From: CAYWVR01 sp964461715
GTDB lineage: Bacteria > Planctomycetota > Phycisphaerae > FEN-1346
Direction: 5' to 3'
Assembly: GCA_964461715.1 (NCBI GenBank)
Contig: CAYWVR010000032.1
Coordinates: 1 to 36,687, forward strand
Length of the DNA: 36,687 nt
Numbering within the stretch: the first letter of the stretch is position 1; each line of letters starts with the position of its first letter. Both the position numbers and the translations under genes were made by a program. Under the pieces are notes generated by a model, which had not been told where the DNA came from, ran no database searches, and worked only from the letters and a program-made list of their open reading frames with translations. Of this stretch, positions 15,469 through 23,376 are shown piece after piece.

Positions 15469-15699
15469 ATGAACGAGCAGGAGCAGGCTACGGCGGCGTG
15501 CCGCCTCTTGGACGCCAAGCAACTTGCCGGCCTCCTCGGAATCCACGAGCGGACCGTCTGGCGGATGGCGGCTCAGGCCGAGGCGGGGCATGGCGACTTC
15601 CCCAGGCCGCTCCGGATCGGCCCCAAGACGGTCCGGTGGCGCCTGGCGGACGTGGAGGCATACCTCGCGGCCCTGGCGGAACATGCCGCCCGAAAATAA
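15469..15699 (+). CDS. AlpA/MerR-like DNA-binding protein, probable excisionase
   Basis: A 76-residue winged helix-turn-helix protein: LLDAKQLAGLLGIHERTVWRM, then a FPRPLRIGPKTVRW wing and a final helix DVEAYLAAL. This is the AlpA/excisionase form that bends DNA at attachment sites or regulates integrase. ATG 15469 follows GGGAGGAG eight bases upstream; an upstream in-frame start at 15385 would add an unrelated 28-residue extension and is not supported. It is 92 bases before the integrase on the same strand, so the two are probably co-transcribed and together decide integration and excision. Confidence 0.85.
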   Translation: MNEQEQATAACRLLDAKQLAGLLGIHERTVWRMAAQAEAGHGDFPRPLRIGPKTVRWRLADVEAYLAALAEHAARK

Positions 15700-15791
15700 T
15701 CGCATCAAGATACGCCGGAATCACCTTGCCCCGGTCGCGAGCCGGAGGTAGGGGATCACCGGTTGGCAGAAGACGGCGGAAAGGACGAGCG

Positions 15792-17240
15792 ATGGCGAGC
15801 ATCTACCGGCGGAAGAAGGGCGGGTGTTTCTACATCACCTACTTCGTGCGGCCCGGCCAGCGCAAGACCGTCAAGGCCTGCAAGGACCGGGCCGCCACCG
15901 AGGCCCTCGCGCGGAAACTCGAAGCCGAAGCCATGCTCCGGGCCGAAGGCGTGGTCGACGAGACGGCCGAGAAGTTGGCCAAGGCGCGCTCCGCATCCCT
16001 GGAAGAGCATGTCGCCACCTTCGAGACGGCCATGCGAGCCAAGGGCGGCACCGAAGGACACGTCCAGCGTACCCTGTCCTTCATTCGCAGCGTCGCCAAG
16101 GGCTGCGGGTTCGAGCGGCTCGGTGATGTCGACGCGGCCAAGGTCTCGGCCTACGTGCGAGACCTCAAGCGGCACGGCATGGGGGCGAGGTCCATCAACG
16201 CCCGCCTGACGGCGCTCAAGAGCCTGACCGCGTGGCTCTACAAGACCGAACGTCTGCGCACCGACCCGATGAAGCAGGTGGCGAAACTGAACGCCAGGAC
16301 CGACCGCCGCCGCCAGCGCCGGGCCCTGGCCGACGAGGAGATCGCCCGGCTCCTTGATGCGACCGGTCGCGGGCCCGTCGTCTGCGGCATGGAAGGGGCG
16401 GACCGGGCCATGCTCTACCGCGCGGCGGTTGAGACCGGCCTTCGAGCAAACGAACTCCGGAGCCTGACGCCCGCGAGCCTCAACCTCGGGGACATCCGGG
16501 CCGCAAGCATCACCGTCGAGGCGGCTTACTCGAAGCACCGCCGCGACGACGTCGTGCCGCTCAGGCCGGACCTCGCCAAGGCCCTGGCGGCCTACACGGC
16601 CGGAAGATTTGGGAAGGAGCCGCTGTTCCAGGTGCCATCCAGGACAGCCGTAATGCTCCGGGCCGACCTTCGCCGCGCCCGGGCCTGGTGGATCAGGGAA
16701 ACGCCGGACCCGGCCGAGCGGCGGGCAAGGCGGGGGTCGGACTTCCTCGCGACGACCGACGGCTCCGGCCGGATCGTAGACTTCCACGCCCTCCGGCACA
16801 CCTTCATCACGCGGCTCGCAAGGTCAGGCGTCGCCCCGGCCGTGGCCAAGAGCCTAGCGCGCCACTCGACCATCGTGCTGACGATGGACCACTACACCCA
16901 CACCTTCATCGACGATGAGCGCGCGGCCCTGGACCGGCTTCCGGAGATACCGGGGAGCGAACCGAAGCGCGAGGCGGCAAAGGCGACAGGAACCGACGAC
17001 GTGGCGGTCCCCGGCGGCCAGGAACCGCCCGAAGCGCGCAGCGCCCTTTCAGCGCGCCGACGCCCCGGGAGGCCAACACCGGCCCCTACTCGCCCTGATC
17101 GCGGCTCGAAGCAGAGCGGTGGGCCAAGGGGCGCAAACGGCGCACGTGACGCGACTTACGACGACTTGTCGCTACCTGTCACTGGTGGGCCCGGGAGGAT
17201 TCGAACCTCCGACCAAGGGATTATGAGTCCCCTGCTCTGA
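15792..17240 (+). CDS. int: Tyrosine recombinase integrase whose frame ends inside the target tRNA
   Basis: A 482-residue phage-type tyrosine integrase. Residues ~1-60 are an arm-binding-like domain (YRRKKGGCFYITYF), ~75-175 a SAM-like core-binding domain (YVRDLKRHGMGARSINARL), then the catalytic domain with Arg218 (GLRANE), His332/Arg335 (HALRH), His358 (ARHST) and Tyr368 (DHYTH). The start ATG at 15792 follows AAAGGA. An in-frame upstream stretch back to 15216 covers the AlpA gene and is a shadow. After Tyr368 there is a 114-residue low-complexity tail, of which the last ~18 residues (GGPGRIRTSDQG...) are translated from the tRNA gene; the stop TGA is at 17238-17240. The enzyme integrates the element at that tRNA. 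Confidence 0.93.
   Translation: MASIYRRKKGGCFYITYFVRPGQRKTVKACKDRAATEALARKLEAEAMLRAEGVVDETAEKLAKARSASLEEHVATFETAMRAKGGTEGHVQRTLSFIRSVAKGCGFERLGDVDAAKVSAYVRDLKRHGMGARSINARLTALKSLTAWLYKTERLRTDPMKQVAKLNARTDRRRQRRALADEEIARLLDATGRGPVVCGMEGADRAMLYRAAVETGLRANELRSLTPASLNLGDIRAASITVEAAYSKHRRDDVVPLRPDLAKALAAYTAGRFGKEPLFQVPSRTAVMLRADLRRARAWWIRETPDPAERRARRGSDFLATTDGSGRIVDFHALRHTFITRLARSGVAPAVAKSLARHSTIVLTMDHYTHTFIDDERAALDRLPEIPGSEPKREAAKATGTDDVAVPGGQEPPEARSALSARRRPGRPTPAPTRPDRGSKQSGGPRGANGARDATYDDLSLPVTGGPGRIRTSDQGIMSPLL
17183..17229. other. Inferred attachment site (att core in the tRNA 3' half)
   Basis: tRNA-targeting tyrosine integrases normally recombine in the segment from the anticodon arm to the 3' end. 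Here the integrase gene runs straight into that segment. A direct copy of part of this sequence is expected at the element's other end, outside the window, so the exact crossover cannot be placed. Confidence 0.6.
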
Positions 17241-17258
17241 CCGCTGAGCTACGGGCCC
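17183..17258 (-). tRNA. tRNA with CAT anticodon (Met or lysidine-Ile), integration target
   Basis: The minus strand gives a complete cloverleaf: acceptor GGGCCCG/CGGGCCC, D arm TAGCTCAGCGGTCAGAGCA, anticodon stem around CTCATAA, T arm GGAGG-TTCGAAT-CCTCC, discriminator A and encoded CCA (17183-17185). The anticodon CAT is at 17223-17225. The TTGGTCG variable region and the purine-rich anticodon stem resemble Ile2 as well as elongator Met tRNAs, so identity is not settled. Its 3' half is shared with the integrase reading frame. Confidence 0.93.
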
Positions 17259-17359
17259 GTGTCTATCCTGTGAAGCTATCCGGCGGCGGGGCGGGGGTCA
17301 AGGTGCAGGGGGCGACAAAGAAGCTTGAGTCGGGGGGGCGGATGTGCGAGGTTGGGGGC

Positions 17360-19720
17360 ATGAGAGGTGCGAACGGGCGGCGGAGGGTCGGGTGGCTTGG
17401 TGTGGCGGCGCTCGCGTTCGCGGCGCTGGCACCGGCGGCCGCGGCGGGGGAGGGGGCGGGCCTCGAGTTCGTGACGACGCCGCGGCCGGACCCGCCCGAG
17501 GAGGTGCGGCTCGAGCGCGTGGTCGGGACGGTCCATGTGCTCGGTCGAGGGCCGACGCTCGTGCTTCGGGGCGACGGCCAGACCGTGGCGTATCTCCTGC
17601 CGGCGGCGGAGGCGAAGCTGTCGGCGTGGCGACGGGGGCTCGTGGCGATGGGTCTGGCGGAGCGGGGGGCGCAGGTGCCGTCCGTCTGGCACGTCGCGAC
17701 GGCCGCGGCCCTCTCGGCCCGGGCCCCGCTCGAGGTGGCCGGCCCCCTCCTCGCGGCGCTCGACCGGCCGCCGTTGCCGCATCCGCCCGGCGCCGAGCTC
17801 GACGTTCCGATTGCCGTAGCGCGGCACGACGACCTGCTCGGCGAGGAGGTGCTGTACGTCCTGGGCGGGCGGCGGCGCGACGGGGCGGACCTGGTGCCGA
17901 ACCGGACCGTCTGGAAGCACCTGCTCGGTCTACCGAAGCACGAGGCGTGGGTCGAGCGGGCGCCGGTGCCCGAGGGCCTCGCCGTCGAGTCCGCCGTGCC
18001 GCTCGGCCCGGCGCACATTCTCGCGCAGGCGACGCGCCGCCCGGTCGGCGCGCCGGTCCTACTCCTCTATCACACCTTCACGGACCGCTGGATCGCGCTC
18101 GACTTGCCCGCCGACCGGTGGCGCGGCGCGACGCTTGCGGCGCGGGACGACGACTCGTTCTTCATCGTGCGGCGCGACGACCGGGGCCGCATCGCGGCCG
18201 TCGACCTTGCGCGCGTGGAGGTCGCGAAGACGCACTTCCGGTGGGCCGACTACGCGGTGATGGCGGCGTACCTGGGGTTCCTGCTGGCCATCGGGGCCTT
18301 CTACGCCCGGCGGGAGCGGAGCACGAAGGATTACTTCCTCGGCGGTCGGCGCGTGCCGTGGTGGGCGGCGGGCCTCTCGATCTACGCGACCGGCATCAGC
18401 GCGATCAGCTTCATGGCCATCCCCGCCAAGACCTACGCCACGAACTGGCTCTACATCAGCCAGGGCATCTTCCCGGTCGTCTCGACGGTGATCGTGGCGT
18501 ACGCGTTTCTGCCGCTGTTGAGGCGGCTCGACATCACGACGATCATGGAGTACCAGGAGATGCGGTTCGGGAAGTCGGTGCGGCTGCTTTCGAGCGCGCT
18601 GACGGTGCTCGGGCAGATCGCCGGGCGGATGGCGGTGGTGATGCTCCTGCCGGCCATCGCGTTGGCGGCGGTGACGGGCCTCGACACCGTGTGGGCGATC
18701 CTCATCATGGGCGTCCTCGCGACGGCCTACACCGTCGCGGGCGGCATCCACGCGGTCATCTGGACGGACGTCCTGCAGGTGGGGATCGTTTTCGGCGGGG
18801 CGGGGCTGAGCCTGGTGCTGGTGGCCGCGGGGACGGAGGGCGGCTGGGGCGCCGTCCTGGAGACGGGCCTCGCGCACGGGAAGTTCACGGCGTTCGACTG
18901 GTCGTGGGATTTTGCGCGGGCGACCGTGTGGGTCTTCTGTATATGGTCGCTTTACGACATGATCTCGGCCCGCCTGGGCCAGGAGGCGGTTCAGCGGGCC
19001 TTCTCGACCGAGGGCGTGCGGGAGGCGCGGCGGTCGATGATCGCGTGCGCGGCGGTCAGCGTCCCGGGCACGCTCCTCTTCTACGGCGTGGGGGCGGCCC
19101 TGTTTGCCTATTACCACAGCCACCCGGCCGAGCTCGACCCGACCCTCGCCACGGACGGCATCTTCCCCCTGTTCATTGCCCAGAAGCTCCCGGCGGGCCT
19201 CGCGGGCCTCGTGGTGGCGGGCCTGTTTGCGGCGGCGATGAGCACGCTCGACAGCGGCATGAACACCGTCGCGACGATCGCCGTCACGGACTGGTACGGC
19301 GTCTCGGGGCATCCGGCCGACGAGCGGACGAAGCTTCGGATGGCACGGATCGTGACGCTCGCGGCGGGCATGCTCGCGACCGGCATGGCCCTTTACATGG
19401 CGGCCCTCGACGTGCGGAGCCTGTGGGACGTCTTCATCAAGGCGATGCAGCTTATCCTCGGGGGCCTCGGCGGAGTCATGTTCCTCGGGATGCTCACCCG
19501 CCGCGCCAACACCCCCGGCCTCTGGGCAGGCATCGCCACGGGTACGGCGGCGATGTGGGTCCTGCGGGCGTACGCCCCGATCAGTTTCTTCACCTACGGC
19601 ACGATCGCCATGGTCGTCTGCATCGTCGTCGGGTACGCGGTGAGCCTCGCGACCGGCGGCTGCACGAAGGACCTGGCGGGCCTGACAGTGTGGACGCCCC
19701 GGTCCGGGGAGACCGACTGA
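17360..19720 (+). CDS. Sodium:solute symporter with N-terminal extracytoplasmic domain
   Basis: A 786-residue protein. A signal peptide (GWLGVAALAFAALAPAAAAG) is followed by ~260 residues of soluble beta-rich sequence that looks like part of a kelch-type propeller (repeats such as EVLYVLGGRRRDGADLVPN), then an SSS-family transporter of about 13 membrane segments from YAVMAAYLGFLLAIG onward. Family landmarks include STKDYFLGGRRVPWW and the late signature MSTLDSGMNTVATIAVTDWYG, which holds sodium-site residues. Fusions of kelch-like domains to symporters are known in sugar-acid and sialic-acid loci. ATG 17360 follows GAGG. The gene converges on a lyase gene, so the substrate is plausibly a sugar or uronate; this is inferred. 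Confidence 0.88.
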   Translation: MRGANGRRRVGWLGVAALAFAALAPAAAAGEGAGLEFVTTPRPDPPEEVRLERVVGTVHVLGRGPTLVLRGDGQTVAYLLPAAEAKLSAWRRGLVAMGLAERGAQVPSVWHVATAAALSARAPLEVAGPLLAALDRPPLPHPPGAELDVPIAVARHDDLLGEEVLYVLGGRRRDGADLVPNRTVWKHLLGLPKHEAWVERAPVPEGLAVESAVPLGPAHILAQATRRPVGAPVLLLYHTFTDRWIALDLPADRWRGATLAARDDDSFFIVRRDDRGRIAAVDLARVEVAKTHFRWADYAVMAAYLGFLLAIGAFYARRERSTKDYFLGGRRVPWWAAGLSIYATGISAISFMAIPAKTYATNWLYISQGIFPVVSTVIVAYAFLPLLRRLDITTIMEYQEMRFGKSVRLLSSALTVLGQIAGRMAVVMLLPAIALAAVTGLDTVWAILIMGVLATAYTVAGGIHAVIWTDVLQVGIVFGGAGLSLVLVAAGTEGGWGAVLETGLAHGKFTAFDWSWDFARATVWVFCIWSLYDMISARLGQEAVQRAFSTEGVREARRSMIACAAVSVPGTLLFYGVGAALFAYYHSHPAELDPTLATDGIFPLFIAQKLPAGLAGLVVAGLFAAAMSTLDSGMNTVATIAVTDWYGVSGHPADERTKLRMARIVTLAAGMLATGMALYMAALDVRSLWDVFIKAMQLILGGLGGVMFLGMLTRRANTPGLWAGIATGTAAMWVLRAYAPISFFTYGTIAMVVCIVVGYAVSLATGGCTKDLAGLTVWTPRSGETD

Positions 19721-22117
19721 TCACTTCTCCCACGCGAGCACGCCGCCCTCGACCTTCGCGCTGACCTCCGTGCCGTTGACGACCAGCGCCGGCCGCGCGT
19801 CGCCCACCCGAAGCTCCATCGCCCGCAGGTCGCCGCGCACGACGACCGCGTCCCCGGCGCAGCGCACAAAGGCGTGCCCGGCGAAAGTGAAACTTTCGCC
19901 GCCTCCCGCGAGCGTGAGGGGCTCCGTCGCCGCCTCGCCCCATCGGACCATGAGCCGGTCGTCGAGTCCCTCGCCCGCGACGCGCGCGGCCAGGGCGTCC
20001 TCGGTGCGGGCGATCTCCTCGAACGATTCGACCGGCGGCGCGTCGCCCTCGAACGGGACGTGAAGCGCCGCGAAGACGGCCGAGGGCCCCCACCGCGACG
20101 CGACGATCGTCACGCCGTGGACGGGCGGCACGGGGGTTTCCTCGTCGCGCTTCGAGTAGGGGTCGGGCGTGTCGGCGACGTGGGCCTTCGCGTCCCCCTG
20201 GCCGAGCATGTGGACTCGGACGCCGATCTTGCGGGACCACCACGCGTCGCCCAGGCGCGTGTTCTTCGGCTCACGCTCGGGGCGCCTCTGGCGGACGGTC
20301 ACCTGCCACGGCGCGCCGTCGGCGTCGCGCGTGCGGACGTTCGTGAGCTCCTTGACGAGCGTCGCGAGGTCGTCCGACGGCGCCCATGCGGACGGGTTGG
20401 GAATCTCGGGCTCGCCGTAGGTGTGGACGAGCCAGACGTAGGAGTGGCGCGCCTCGTCCCGCGCGCTGAAGACGTCAAAGAGGTACTCGCGCGTGAGCAT
20501 CAGGGCCCGCGTCTCGTCGACGCCCGGGTAGCGCTTCTGGGTGCGCGCCGCGACGAACTTGACCTCGGGCGAGAAGGCGGAGCGCGTGGCGCCATCGTCC
20601 GTGAAGGCGGGCTCGAGGCTCCCGGTGCGGCCCCAGTCATCCTTCTCGATATGCCCGTCGACCATCACGCCGCAGTGGCTGCGGATGGAGCGGCTGAACC
20701 CGAAGGCGTAGCCCGGGTCGGCCTTCGGGTTCTGGTAGATGGGCCGGTGGAAGGCGTAGAAACCGCATAGGGCGAGCGGGTCGTTGACGTGGTGGGCGTA
20801 GGCGGTCGTCAGGCGCAGGGCGAGGGCCGGGGCGGGGCTCAACCAGTGCCGGGGACCCTCCTCGGCCCGGAGTATCACGAACCCGCGGTCCGAATAGACC
20901 GCAGACCGGGCGGGCGGGGGGTCGGCCTCGGCCGGGTCGATGCGGTCGAGGTCGAAGTAGAGCGTCGGCGTGTAGAGGTCCGCCTTCGGCGGCCGCATCC
21001 GGGCGAGGAAGAAGTCGAATCCGGCGTCGGGCCAGAGGGCGTGGCCCCACTCGAACCAGAGCCGCGTCTGCATCTTCGGGGTGAAGTTCGAGTACCCGTC
21101 CCACTGGGCGTGCGTGCCTCGGTACACCCCGCCCCACGCCCCCGGGGCGTTCCACAGGCGGTTCCCGCCCGAGCCGTTCGGGAAGTAGCCCTCGACGGTG
21201 GCGTCGGCGAAGGGCAGCCACGGCCGCACGTCGCCCGCGCTCATCCGCTCGAAACGCCACCGCTCGGCGCCCGTGTCGACGCCCGGGAACGTGAAGTGCA
21301 TGACGGACTCGATGTGCCCGCGAATCGTGGCCCCGCCCTTGCCGCGATAGCCGAATCCAAGCTCCTCCAGGCCCAGGTTCCGCACGGCGGTGCCGTAGAG
21401 AAGGAGGGCCCCCGGCGTCGAACCCATCTTGCTGAACTCCTCGAAGTAGAAGCCGTGGTCGCCGAGGTACTCGTCCAGGTACCACCGGATGCTGCCGTGG
21501 GTGTCCCACGTCTCGCGGATGAGGGCCTCGTCGCGCAGGGCCGCGGCCATGAGGTTCGCGCTCAGCTTCCAGGGGAAGATGATGTTGGGGAGCCAGTTGG
21601 TGCGGGTGTAGCGTCCGCCCTCGCCGTCGTAGCGGGAATAGTTCTTTTCATCGTTATAGACGCTCGTGTCGGCCGTGCCGCCCGGCTGGATGGCGTAGCG
21701 GATGTATTCGCGGAAGATGGCCTCCAGGTCGGCGCGCTCCTTCTCGGAGAGCTCGTCGTAGAGGAGGTCATACGCCAGGACCCGCCACTGCATGGCCGCC
21801 CCGAAGGGGTGCTTGCGGCCGAGGAGTCCGACGAGCCGCTTCTTCGCCGCCGCCCCTGCCCCCTCGTCGCCCATGACGGCCCAGCGGAAGAGGTCGCGGA
21901 GCTCTCTGTTGACGCTGCGCCCGTCGCCGGTTTCCATCTGCTCGTAGGCCTCGCGGGCCCAGGGGTCGGTCTCGATCCGCCGGCGCACGGCGGCCAGGTC
22001 CTTCTTCGTCCATAGGAGGAACGGGTGCTCGACCTCTGCGGGACTCGCGGCGAGCGCGGGGGCGGCGAAAAGGAGGGCGAGGGAAAGGAGCAGAACGCGT
22101 CGGACGCTTCGATTCAT
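19721..22117 (-). CDS. Secreted heparinase II/III or alginate-lyase-like protein
   Basis: A 798-residue protein with signal peptide (RRVLLLSLALLFAAPALA). The N-terminal ~350 residues resemble an (alpha/alpha) toroid of polysaccharide lyases (HPFLLWTKKDLAAVRRRI), and the C-terminal half a heparinase II/III-type beta-sandwich (SDRGFVILRAEEGPRHWLS, then long strands up to ALVVNGTEVSAKVEGGVLAW). Conserved aromatic and histidine residues (YAHHVNDPLALCGF) lie where these lyases keep catalytic residues, but I cannot name the family. The enzyme would cut uronate-containing polysaccharides outside the cell or in the periplasm. Its stop codon directly abuts that of the convergent symporter, which supports a joint uptake role. 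Confidence 0.82.
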   Translation of the reverse strand: MNRSVRRVLLLSLALLFAAPALAASPAEVEHPFLLWTKKDLAAVRRRIETDPWAREAYEQMETGDGRSVNRELRDLFRWAVMGDEGAGAAAKKRLVGLLGRKHPFGAAMQWRVLAYDLLYDELSEKERADLEAIFREYIRYAIQPGGTADTSVYNDEKNYSRYDGEGGRYTRTNWLPNIIFPWKLSANLMAAALRDEALIRETWDTHGSIRWYLDEYLGDHGFYFEEFSKMGSTPGALLLYGTAVRNLGLEELGFGYRGKGGATIRGHIESVMHFTFPGVDTGAERWRFERMSAGDVRPWLPFADATVEGYFPNGSGGNRLWNAPGAWGGVYRGTHAQWDGYSNFTPKMQTRLWFEWGHALWPDAGFDFFLARMRPPKADLYTPTLYFDLDRIDPAEADPPPARSAVYSDRGFVILRAEEGPRHWLSPAPALALRLTTAYAHHVNDPLALCGFYAFHRPIYQNPKADPGYAFGFSRSIRSHCGVMVDGHIEKDDWGRTGSLEPAFTDDGATRSAFSPEVKFVAARTQKRYPGVDETRALMLTREYLFDVFSARDEARHSYVWLVHTYGEPEIPNPSAWAPSDDLATLVKELTNVRTRDADGAPWQVTVRQRRPEREPKNTRLGDAWWSRKIGVRVHMLGQGDAKAHVADTPDPYSKRDEETPVPPVHGVTIVASRWGPSAVFAALHVPFEGDAPPVESFEEIARTEDALAARVAGEGLDDRLMVRWGEAATEPLTLAGGGESFTFAGHAFVRCAGDAVVVRGDLRAMELRVGDARPALVVNGTEVSAKVEGGVLAWEK

Positions 22118-22140
22118 GGATCATCTCCCGTAAAAGCGGT

Positions 22141-22326
22141 TCACTTCGTCTCGTCCAGGGCAGCGAGGATCAGCCTCGCGGACCGGGCCTCAAACCTGCC
22201 GGGCCGCTCCTCCAGGAGCTGCGCCAGGCGCGGCCGGGCCGCATCGACGTGGCCCCGCGCGGCCCCTGCCGCCCACAGCATCGCCGTGACCCCCAGGACA
22301 AGGGCGCGGACTCTCGGACGCCTCAT
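22141..22326 (-). CDS. Small secreted or membrane-anchored hypothetical protein
   Basis: A 61-residue frame with a signal-like start (MRRPRVRALVLGVTAMLWAAGAARG) and a charged helix (RLAQLLEERPGRFEARSARL). GGAAGG lies six bases before the ATG, and the lyase gene starts 24 bases after the stop on the same strand, which is why I keep it. No family is recognised. It partly overlaps, on the opposite strand, the unresolved 5' end of the frameshifted gene. Confidence 0.45.
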   Translation of the reverse strand: MRRPRVRALVLGVTAMLWAAGAARGHVDAARPRLAQLLEERPGRFEARSARLILAALDETK

Positions 22327-23369
22327 GCGGCGCCTTCCGCCGCTTTCGGGCGCGAATGCCCCATCCTTGGAACCCTCGACGCGGCCGGACCGGTTCGTGC
22401 GAACCGCCGCGAGCACGCGGTCCTCTCCTTCTTTCGTCTCGGCGACGGGTGGACGCGGCCCGGCCTCCAGACCGTCAACGGGCGGTTCCAGCGGCGGCTC
22501 TCGGTCGAGGGCATCGACCCGGCGGGTCTCGCGTGGGACGGGCGGACGCTCCGGGGCACGGTCACCGCCCAGATCGGCCGCGTCAACCCCCACCGCGACT
22601 ACGGCGAGGGCGAGAACATGCACTCGATGCTCAAGGCCCAGCGCCGGGCGGTCATGAACTGGAGCCTGGGCGGGCGGAAGCGCCTTTTCCCCAGCCCGCA
22701 CACGTTCACGCTCGAGGCTCGCCTCGGCGAGAACCGCCGCGTGCTGGAGCTGCGGTTCGAGGAGTTCGCCGGCGACCGTCGGCCGGGGCGCATGCCCACC
22801 CCCGACGACACGACGCGCATGCGGCCCGGGGAGGCGGACGAGAAACTCTTCGCCCGGCCGCGCGAGCCCTCTTCCTGACGCTCATGCACGCGGGTGGCGC
22901 GTGGGTCGAGGGCGAGGGCCACACCCCCTCCTGGAACCGCGCGATCCACGCCGTTGACGCCGAGGGCCTGGCGCTCGAAGGGGGCCGCCTGGCGGGCTTT
23001 ACGCCGCGCCCGGGGACGCCGCTCACGGTGGGCGAGCACACGGCCCCTTTCGTGCCGCTCCCGACGCGGGCGCGGATGATGAAGGGCATGACGATGGTAT
23101 TCCGTTCGAGCGGCACGTTCTACACGCCGTCCTACGCGATCGACGTGGGCGCGGGCGTCGGTGACCAGGATGGCCGCATGATGGTCTATTTCACGCCGAT
23201 TCAGTCGCCGGCGTCGGCGCATCGGGAATGGCTCGACCGTATCCGCTTGCGGCGGGACATGCTGGAGCGGGTGGTGGCGGCGCTACCGGAGTCGTATCCG
23301 GCGCGGCGGGCGCGGGCGTGTCTGGAGGCGCTCGAGGCGAGCGAGGATGCGTCGGCCCGGGCGGACTGA
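22249..23369 (+). pseudogene. Frameshifted gene of unknown function
   Basis: Two adjacent plus-strand frames appear to be one protein. The first (from about 22327 to 22878) carries coherent sequence such as GLQTVNGRFQRRLSVEG, YGEGENMHSMLKAQRRAVM and TFTLEARLGENRRVLELRF. It hits a stop at 22876-22878. The frame shifted by one base takes over around 22860-22880 with LFLTLMHAGGAWVEGEG and runs to 23369 (MVFRSSGTFYTPSYAIDVG, YFTPIQSPASAHREWLDRI). No slippery heptamer is seen, so a deletion or a sequencing error is likelier than programmed shifting. The 5' end is also unclear: the only in-frame ATG is 22249, inside the opposite-strand small gene. No family recognised; the beta-strand-rich pattern suggests a secreted or surface-binding fold. 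Confidence 0.6.
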
Positions 23370-23376
23370 ACGCGCG

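Larger units (their letters stand above)
1..17258. mobile_element. Integrated phage-like element, right part (left end outside window)
   Basis: A tyrosine integrase abuts and reads into a tRNA gene, and everything to its left is phage-type: AlpA-like factor, sigma-like factor, Sak4-like ATPase, DUF669 protein, ERCC4 nuclease, HNH endonuclease, RecD2-like helicase, primase-polymerase and ParB-domain methylase. Most are on the minus strand with 4-base start/stop overlaps, and many share an AAAGGA-type ribosome-binding site. The right boundary is taken as the tRNA gene; the host genes beyond it are unrelated. No capsid, terminase or conjugation gene is visible, so prophage versus other integrative element is undecided. 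Intact genes, including an apparently complete intein, argue against old decay. Confidence 0.85.

Noticed and set aside
15216..15791. 192-residue N-terminal extension of the integrase frame
   Set aside because: It crosses the AlpA-like gene, lacks integrase features and has no ribosome-binding site; the ATG at 15792 does.
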